Shown: positions 1 to 5,451 of the stretch, piece after piece
Layout: each line of letters starts with the position of its first letter
How positions within the stretch are numbered: the stretch's first letter is position 1
Source: Myxococcales bacterium
Lineage (GTDB): Bacteria > Myxococcota_A > Polyangia > Nannocystales > Nannocystaceae
Direction: 5' to 3'
DNA length: 5,451 bases
Assembly: GCA_020431135.1 (NCBI GenBank)
Contig: JAGQIT010001012.1
Coordinates: 1 to 5,451 of the forward strand
Translations under genes and position numbers: made by a program
Notes under the pieces: generated by a model
What the model was told of the DNA's origin: nothing
Seen by the model: only the letters and a program-made list of their open reading frames with translations
Database searches by the model: none

Positions 1-2522
<2,522 letters not shown>

Positions 2523-2536
2523 GCGTGGGCGGGGGC

Positions 2537-2557
2537 TACTCATACTACGGATGAGTA
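2537..2557 (-). promoter_or_regulatory. AT-rich inverted repeat at the promoter/start region of the M16 gene
   Basis: Perfect 7-bp arms, TACTCAT and ATGAGTA, flank a 7-nt spacer. A second, overlapping pair (CATACT at 2541-2546 and AGTATG at 2554-2559) uses part of the same bases. The site contains a -10-like TAGTAT (minus strand, 2547-2542) and the alternative in-frame ATG at 2543. It is an AT-rich island in GC-rich DNA, 15 nt upstream of the ATG at 2522. A repressor operator overlapping the promoter, or a leader hairpin, would both fit. The symmetry is visible directly; its function is inferred. Confidence 0.4.
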
Positions 2558-2612
2558 TGCAGAGAGGTTCCCGCCGATCCGCGAATGCGTGCGACGATCG
2601 TGAAGATTCCGC

Positions 2613-3329
2613 CTAAAACAGCGTTATTTCGGGCTCAATACACGCAGGATCATCATTTCGGACATTGCCCACCCGCGGTGACACGGGGGTCGCGACGAGG
2701 AGGGCGTTGTCCGCCGGCCGCAGGAGGTCCGTGAGCCCCGCGGTGTACCGGCGCAGGGCGTCCTTGCTCCGCGTATTCGGCGACGGCGCGAGCCAGGGAT
2801 CGACGCTCGCGGGCGGCAGGAACGCCGGCATCCGCGAGTGCGAGGGCTCGACCACGGCGTTGGCCTCGGTCGTGAGGATCGTGAAGCGGCGCTCGACCTC
2901 GCCGGTCTCGGGATCGGCGCGCTCGCGCCAGAGGCCGGCCATCAGCAGGAGCTCGAGCGAGGGCGCGTGGAACCACGTCGGCCGCCGCCGCCCCTTGGGT
3001 CCGGCCCACTCGAAGAAGCCGTCGGAGATCACGGCGCAGCGGCGGTGGGTGAAGGCGTCGCGGAAGGTCGGCTTGCTCGCGGCGGTCTCGCTGCGCGCGT
3101 TGATCAGGCCGACGGGGTCGTCCTGCTTCGGCCCGAAGGGCATCGGGAAGCCCCAGCGACCGGCGACGATCCGGCGCCCGGCCTCGTTGACGAGGAGCCA
3201 GAGGATGTTGCTCGGCGCGGCGTTGTAGCGCGGTTGGTAGGCCTCGGCGAGCTCTTCGTCGAGCTCCGCCTCGAGGATCTCAGCGACCTCGCGGAGGTCG
3301 GTGCGGGTGAGGGTAAAGCGGCCACACAT
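2613..3329 (-). CDS. SOS response-associated peptidase (SRAP) family protein, YedK/HMCES-like
   Basis: The 238-residue protein starts MCGRF and is of normal family length. In YedK/HMCES, Cys2 (exposed after Met removal) forms a covalent thiazolidine link with abasic sites in single-stranded DNA, protecting them at replication forks. The expected active-site pieces are all present: Cys2, the NAAPS segment at 36-40, NARSE at 77-81 (Asn77), Glu107 in DGFFEW, and His164 in SHSRMP. The C-terminal VGNVRNDDP segment is also typical. The start is well supported by an AAGGAGT ribosome site 8 nt upstream. The gene lies 90 bp before the M16 gene and 123 bp after the repeat-protein gene. I saw no CTG-N10-CAG LexA box between 3330 and 3452, so SOS control of the E. 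coli type is not evident. The last roughly 19 codons are much richer in A/T third positions than the rest. Confidence 0.96.
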   Translation of the reverse strand: MCGRFTLTRTDLREVAEILEAELDEELAEAYQPRYNAAPSNILWLLVNEAGRRIVAGRWGFPMPFGPKQDDPVGLINARSETAASKPTFRDAFTHRRCAVISDGFFEWAGPKGRRRPTWFHAPSLELLLMAGLWRERADPETGEVERRFTILTTEANAVVEPSHSRMPAFLPPASVDPWLAPSPNTRSKDALRRYTAGLTDLLRPADNALLVATPVSPRVGNVRNDDPACIEPEITLF

Positions 3330-3337
3330 GCGGAGCG

Positions 3338-3344
3338 ACTCCTT
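3338..3344 (-). promoter_or_regulatory. Ribosome binding site of the SRAP gene
   Basis: The minus strand reads AAGGAGT, ending 8 nt before the ATG at 3329. It is the only strong Shine-Dalgarno site next to an accepted start in this window. It fixes the start so that Cys is residue 2, as the SRAP chemistry requires. Confidence 0.8.
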
Positions 3345-3372
3345 GCCCGCGAAGATCGCCTCCGCGGCGCGG

Positions 3373-3385
3373 TTTATGCAAATTA
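3373..3385 (-). promoter_or_regulatory. Candidate -10 region of the SRAP gene
   Basis: An AT-rich block interrupts GC-rich intergenic DNA. On the minus strand it holds TAATTT (3385-3380, matching TANNNT) and CATAAA (3378-3373, 4 of 6 matches to TATAAT). Either would give a leader of roughly 35-45 nt containing the AAGGAGT ribosome site. No convincing -35 element is visible at 16-18 bp spacing, so the exact promoter is uncertain. Confidence 0.35.
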
Positions 3386-3452
3386 GGCAAGAACGGCGGG
3401 TGATTCGCCGGGGGCGGGCGTGCTCGTCGGCGCCGGCGCTGCGACGCGGCGG

Positions 3453-3869
3453 CTACGGGAGCCCGGGGAAGGCGTCGACGACCTTGATCCGCAGGTCGGG
3501 GAAGGCGTCGACGTATTGGATCGTCAGGTCGGGGAAGGCGTCGACCTCTTGCCAGCGGCCGCACTCATCGGGGAAGGCGTCGACCCACTTCACCTTGAGG
3601 TCGGGGAAGGCGTCGACGACCTGGACGCGGAGGTCGGGGAAGGCGTCGACGACCTTGACGCGGCCCTGGAGGCGGAGGCCCTTGAGGGTGCAGTCGCGGG
3701 CGACGTCGCCGGCCGGGGTCACGGCGCTCGGCGTCTCTCCGGGTCGCTCGGAGTCGGCGCGGGCCGAGCCGTCGACGAGGAGGGCGAGGGCGGCGAGCGT
3801 CACGGCGCCCGCGAGGGCGCGGCCGCGGGCGACGCGGCCGATCTCCCGCGCTCGGTGTCTCAGGGCCAT
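3453..3869 (-). CDS. Small exported protein with six VDAFP beta-type repeats, function unknown
   Basis: The 138-residue protein has an Arg-rich N-region, a hydrophobic core (GAVTLAALALLV, about 21-32) and an ARA|DS signal peptidase I-like site after residue 37. The mature part is about 101 residues: a short polar linker, Cys60, a degenerate lead-in (LKGLRLQGRVKV), then six copies of VDAFP. The copies are 11 residues apart, except for a 13-residue unit containing DECGRWQ (Cys103). The linkers alternate hydrophobic and charged residues (RVQV, KVKW, TIQY, RIKV), suggesting short beta strands joined by FPD turns. Cys60 and Cys103 could pair in the periplasm. From memory it resembles short proteobacterial/Bacteroidetes proteins with repeated V-x-SFPD units and a central CG-[KR]-WQ; I know of no function. 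The reading frame extends to an ATG at 3941, but the shorter start gives a normal signal peptide and lies 7 nt after a -10-like box. Confidence 0.8.
   Translation of the reverse strand: MALRHRAREIGRVARGRALAGAVTLAALALLVDGSARADSERPGETPSAVTPAGDVARDCTLKGLRLQGRVKVVDAFPDLRVQVVDAFPDLKVKWVDAFPDECGRWQEVDAFPDLTIQYVDAFPDLRIKVVDAFPGLP
3465..3650 (-). repeat. In-gene tandem repeat: six identical 15-bp VDAFP units
   Basis: The plus-strand unit GGGGAAGGCGTCGAC occurs at 3465, 3498, 3531, 3570, 3603 and 3636 with no mismatch. Spacings are 33, 33, 39, 33 and 33 bp. Read on the minus strand each unit is GTC GAC GCC TTC CCC (VDAFP), in the frame of the exported protein. The 39-bp interval encodes the irregular DECGRWQE unit. 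The 18-24 bp linkers differ in both residues and codons. Confidence 0.95.
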
Positions 3870-3885
3870 GTTCGACATCGTAGCA
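3870..3885 (-). promoter_or_regulatory. Extended -10 (TGC-TACGAT) 7 nt before the repeat-protein ATG
   Basis: The minus strand reads TGC TACGAT, then 7 nt (GTCGAAC), then ATG. TACGAT matches TATAAT at 4 of 6 positions and fits TANNNT, and the TGn gives an extended -10. Transcription would begin at or within a base or two of the start codon, producing a leaderless message. This agrees with the lack of a Shine-Dalgarno site and supports the start at 3869 over the longer option at 3941. The hydrolase gene has the same arrangement. Confidence 0.5.
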
Positions 3886-3974
3886 GCGGCGGATGATCTC
3901 GCCGAGCGCACGCGCCTCGCGGCCGCGCGCGTCGGTCTCATTTCTCCCCCGTCTCCTGGAGCCCGGCCCGCCGG

Positions 3975-4838
3975 TCAGGTGTCGGCGCGCCGCTCGGGGC
4001 CGTCGCCGTCGCTCGCCTCGCGCTCGCGGGCGTCCTCGACCTCGTCGAGGAACTGGCGCAGGGCGAAGGAGACCGAGACCGGCTGCTCGACCGAGCTGGT
4101 GTGGCCGGCGCCCTCGATGAGCACGAGCTTCGAGCCGCTGATCGCCTCGTGGAGGCGGCGCGACTTCTCGGGGGTCGTCGCCGTGTCCTCGTCGCCGACG
4201 ATGATCAGCGTCGGGAGCTCGATGCGGCGGAGCTCGTGGTAGACGCCGGCGCGCTCGATGACGCCGTTGACCGCCTTGTAGATCGAGCGCCGGTTGGCCA
4301 TCAGGCGGCCGCGCCACAGCTCACGCTCGGCGCCTCGCTGCGGATCGGTCATGAAGCTGCGGCCGAACATGATCGGCATCACCTTGTCGGCGACGAGGCG
4401 CAGGCCGATCCAGCGGGCGACGAGGTTGAGGCGGCGGTAGGGGCCGACGTTCTCGAGGGGCTCGGGGTCGGCCGAGGTCTCCATGAGAACGCACGAGCGC
4501 AGGAGATCGGGGCGGCGCGCGGCGATCCGCATGGCGACGAAGCCGCCCATCGACAGGCCGCCGAAGTGGCAGGGGCCGAGGTTGAGCGCCTCGATGAGGG
4601 CGACGGCGTCGCGGTAGCAGGCCTCGATGGTGACGACGCGGCCGCGCGGGACCGCCGATCGCCCCTGGCCGCGGTGGTCGTAGCAGATCACGCGGTAGCG
4701 GTCGCTGAGGGCCTCGACCTGGGCCTGGAACATCGCCGAGCTCCACAGGAGGCCGTGCGAGAGCACGACGACCGGCTTGTCGTGGCCGCCGCTGTCCTCG
4801 TAGTAGAGCTCGCAGCCGTTGATCGAGATCTTCGCCAT
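3975..4838 (-). CDS. Alpha/beta hydrolase fold protein
   Basis: The 287-residue protein starts MAKISING and is of usual length for single-domain hydrolases. Motifs appear in canonical order: SHGLLWSS (27-34, oxyanion-hole HG), YDHRGQGRS (53-61), nucleophile elbow GLSMG with Ser96, a cap region at about 125-200, acid residue in VGDED (Asp218 most likely, or Asp216), and His246 in GAGHTSS. This full triad and the HG/DHRGQG pattern resemble 3-oxoadipate enol-lactonases, haloperoxidase-like enzymes and small esterases. Substrate cannot be assigned, and no aromatic-degradation genes are nearby. There is no signal peptide, so it is probably cytoplasmic. The C-terminal 20 residues are acidic/basic and look disordered. 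The frame is open up to 4931 without family similarity. The ATG at 4838 starts the first beta strand and follows a -10-like box; an in-frame GTG at 4847 is less likely. Confidence 0.93.
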   Translation of the reverse strand: MAKISINGCELYYEDSGGHDKPVVVLSHGLLWSSAMFQAQVEALSDRYRVICYDHRGQGRSAVPRGRVVTIEACYRDAVALIEALNLGPCHFGGLSMGGFVAMRIAARRPDLLRSCVLMETSADPEPLENVGPYRRLNLVARWIGLRLVADKVMPIMFGRSFMTDPQRGAERELWRGRLMANRRSIYKAVNGVIERAGVYHELRRIELPTLIIVGDEDTATTPEKSRRLHEAISGSKLVLIEGAGHTSSVEQPVSVSFALRQFLDEVEDAREREASDGDGPERRADT

Positions 4839-4854
4839 CGCCGGCACACTAGCA
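4839..4854 (-). promoter_or_regulatory. Extended -10 (TGC-TAGTGT) 7 nt before the hydrolase ATG
   Basis: The minus strand reads TGC TAGTGT, then 7 nt (GCCGGCG), then ATG. The box matches TANNNT and is preceded by TGC, exactly as upstream of the VDAFP-repeat gene. No Shine-Dalgarno site is visible, which fits a leaderless or nearly leaderless transcript. No clear -35 hexamer was found. TAGTGT itself is a poor match to TATAAT (3 of 6), so the case rests mainly on the shared layout. Confidence 0.45.
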
Positions 4855-4980
4855 GGTGGGGCGCGCCTCGACATAGCCTCCGCGGCGGGCCCGGTACGTG
4901 CGCAGGCGCGGCGTTTGGGGGGCCTCCGCACGCCGACGGGCCGCGGCCGACGAGCCGCCGCGGCGGGCTCTCGGGCGGTC

Positions 4981-5027
4981 GGGCGCAGGGGCTCGCGGTT
5001 GCGCCCCCCCTCGTTCGATCCCGAGGG
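4981..5027 (-). terminator. Two tandem hairpins after the Cys-containing gene, possible terminator
   Basis: The first hairpin downstream of the stop at 5070 has a 6-bp stem (CCCTCG at 5008-5013, CGAGGG at 5022-5027) and an 8-nt loop. The second has a 7-bp stem (GGGCGCA at 4981-4987, TGCGCCC at 5000-5006) and a 12-nt loop. Neither is followed by a T tract. In DNA this rich in GC such stems also arise by chance, so a termination role is only plausible. The 231-bp gap they sit in (4839-5069) otherwise holds only the hydrolase -10 box. Confidence 0.3.
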
Positions 5028-5069
5028 CGGCCGCCAAGCGCGACGGTCGAGAGCTCGGCCCGCTCCGCG

Positions 5070-5451
5070 TCACTCGGCGTCCGTCGTCGGCGTCGCGGGC
5101 TCCGCCGCCAAGCAGGCCGCCTCGTAGTCGGTGACGACGCCGGCGCGGTCGGCCAGCGCCGCGGGCTCCTCCGCGTCGTAGGGGCCCGAGGTCCCGAACA
5201 TCTCAGGGAGCTGCGCAGGGTTCATCGGGTCGAGGATCGCGAGCCTGCGCAGGCACAGCTCCGCGGTCTCGTCGGGGACCGCTCCGTGGCGCACCTGCGC
5301 GACGCAGCGCGCGTAGGCGTCGCGCGAGGCGCCGCGGAGGGCGTCGTAGCGCCCCTTCGTGGCCGTGCACTGGTTGTAGCGGTGACCCGTGTACTCGCGC
5401 GGCCGCGACGGCGAGGTCTCGCCGATGAGGACGCGATCCATGAGCCACTCG
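5070..5451 (-). CDS. C-terminal part of an unrecognised Cys-containing protein (5' end probably outside window)
   Basis: The frame ends at a TGA at 5070-5072 and is open through the window edge, so the true start may lie outside. An ATG at 5441 would give 123 residues but has no ribosome site. Codon use supports coding: nearly every third base is G or C, as in the accepted genes. Counting from that ATG, four cysteines occur at residues 25, 46, 63 and 110. The first three lie in a helix-prone, Arg/Tyr-rich stretch (YNQC, YARC, ELC). The C-terminus is Ala/Glu/Thr-rich and probably disordered. I see no membrane segment and no motif that I recognise, so no function is proposed. The spacing of the cysteines would suit disulfides if the protein is exported, but any signal peptide would be outside the window. 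Confidence 0.6.
   Translation of the reverse strand, partial: EWLMDRVLIGETSPSRPREYTGHRYNQCTATKGRYDALRGASRDAYARCVAQVRHGAVPDETAELCLRRLAILDPMNPAQLPEMFGTSGPYDAEEPAALADRAGVVTDYEAACLAAEPATPTTDAE

Noticed and set aside
2665..3386. Plus-strand frames of 182-187 codons, and minus-strand shadows, across the SRAP gene
   Set aside because: They overlap a complete SRAP gene with all active-site residues and a strong ribosome site, and their products are low-complexity Arg/Gly/Ala-rich.
3394..3410. CGGCG/CGCCG hairpin between the repeat-protein and SRAP genes as a terminator
   Set aside because: Only a 5-bp stem with a 7-nt loop and no T tract; such stems are common by chance in this composition.
3870..3941. 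Longer start (ATG 3941) for the VDAFP-repeat protein
   Set aside because: AGGAG lies 11 nt upstream, but this start would add 24 Arg/Ala-rich residues before the signal peptide. The 3869 start has a normal signal peptide and a -10 box at the leaderless distance.
3301..4242. Plus-strand frame of 313 codons with repeated SGKAST, plus a second frame (3420-3896) with repeated GEGVD
   Set aside because: Both are antisense readings of the VDAFP repeat; they inherit its periodicity. The minus frame has a signal peptide and sensible hydrophobic patterning, while these cross three unrelated gene regions.
4839..4931. Longer start (4931) for the alpha/beta hydrolase
   Set aside because: The 31 extra residues are Arg/Pro/Ala-rich and lie before the first beta strand with no ribosome site. 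They would also translate the putative -10 box.
5008..5027. tRNA T-arm-like GTTCGATCCC sequence
   Set aside because: The expected 5-bp T stem with a 7-nt loop does not pair (C-C at the second pair), and no anticodon arm, D arm or acceptor stem can be built around it.
4849..5073. Minus-strand 74-codon frame with a GTG start overlapping the upstream stop (GTGA)
   Set aside because: The fit between two genes is tempting, but the product is Arg/Pro/Ala/Gly-rich and it uses codons avoided by the real genes (CGA, AGA, TCT, CAA, GAA). It has no ribosome site and runs through the two hairpins.

Overview
The window is very GC-rich, by eye about 70%. Its real genes end nearly every codon in G or C, which is also why long but meaningless reading frames lie antisense to them. 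Composition, a lipoprotein M16 metallopeptidase and mostly monocistronic spacing suggest a high-GC Gram-negative bacterium of the myxobacterial (Myxococcota/Deltaproteobacteria) type. That placement is an inference; no rRNA or marker gene is present to confirm it.

All five genes I accept are on the minus strand, so transcription runs from high to low coordinates. In that order they are: (1) 5451-5070, the C-terminal part of an unrecognised Cys-containing protein, open at the window edge and followed by two tandem hairpins; (2) 4838-3975, an alpha/beta hydrolase with a complete Ser-Asp-His triad; (3) 3869-3453, a small secreted protein whose second half is six VDAFP repeats; (4) 3329-2613, a YedK/HMCES-type SRAP protein that caps abasic sites in DNA; (5) 2522-1, a large lipoprotein M16 zinc peptidase that runs off the window before its stop codon.

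The genes do not form an obvious pathway. The hydrolase and the repeat protein each start exactly 7 nt after a TGC-TANNNT box (an extended -10) and lack a Shine-Dalgarno site. This suggests two independent, leaderless or nearly leaderless transcripts. The SRAP gene instead has a strong AAGGAGT ribosome site and an AT-rich upstream block. The M16 gene has an AT-rich inverted repeat over its presumed promoter/start region.

The most unusual item is the VDAFP-repeat protein. Its six copies of the motif are encoded by an identical 15-bp unit, while the residues and codons between them vary. It looks like a member of a small, uncharacterised family of exported beta-repeat proteins. I know of no established function for it.
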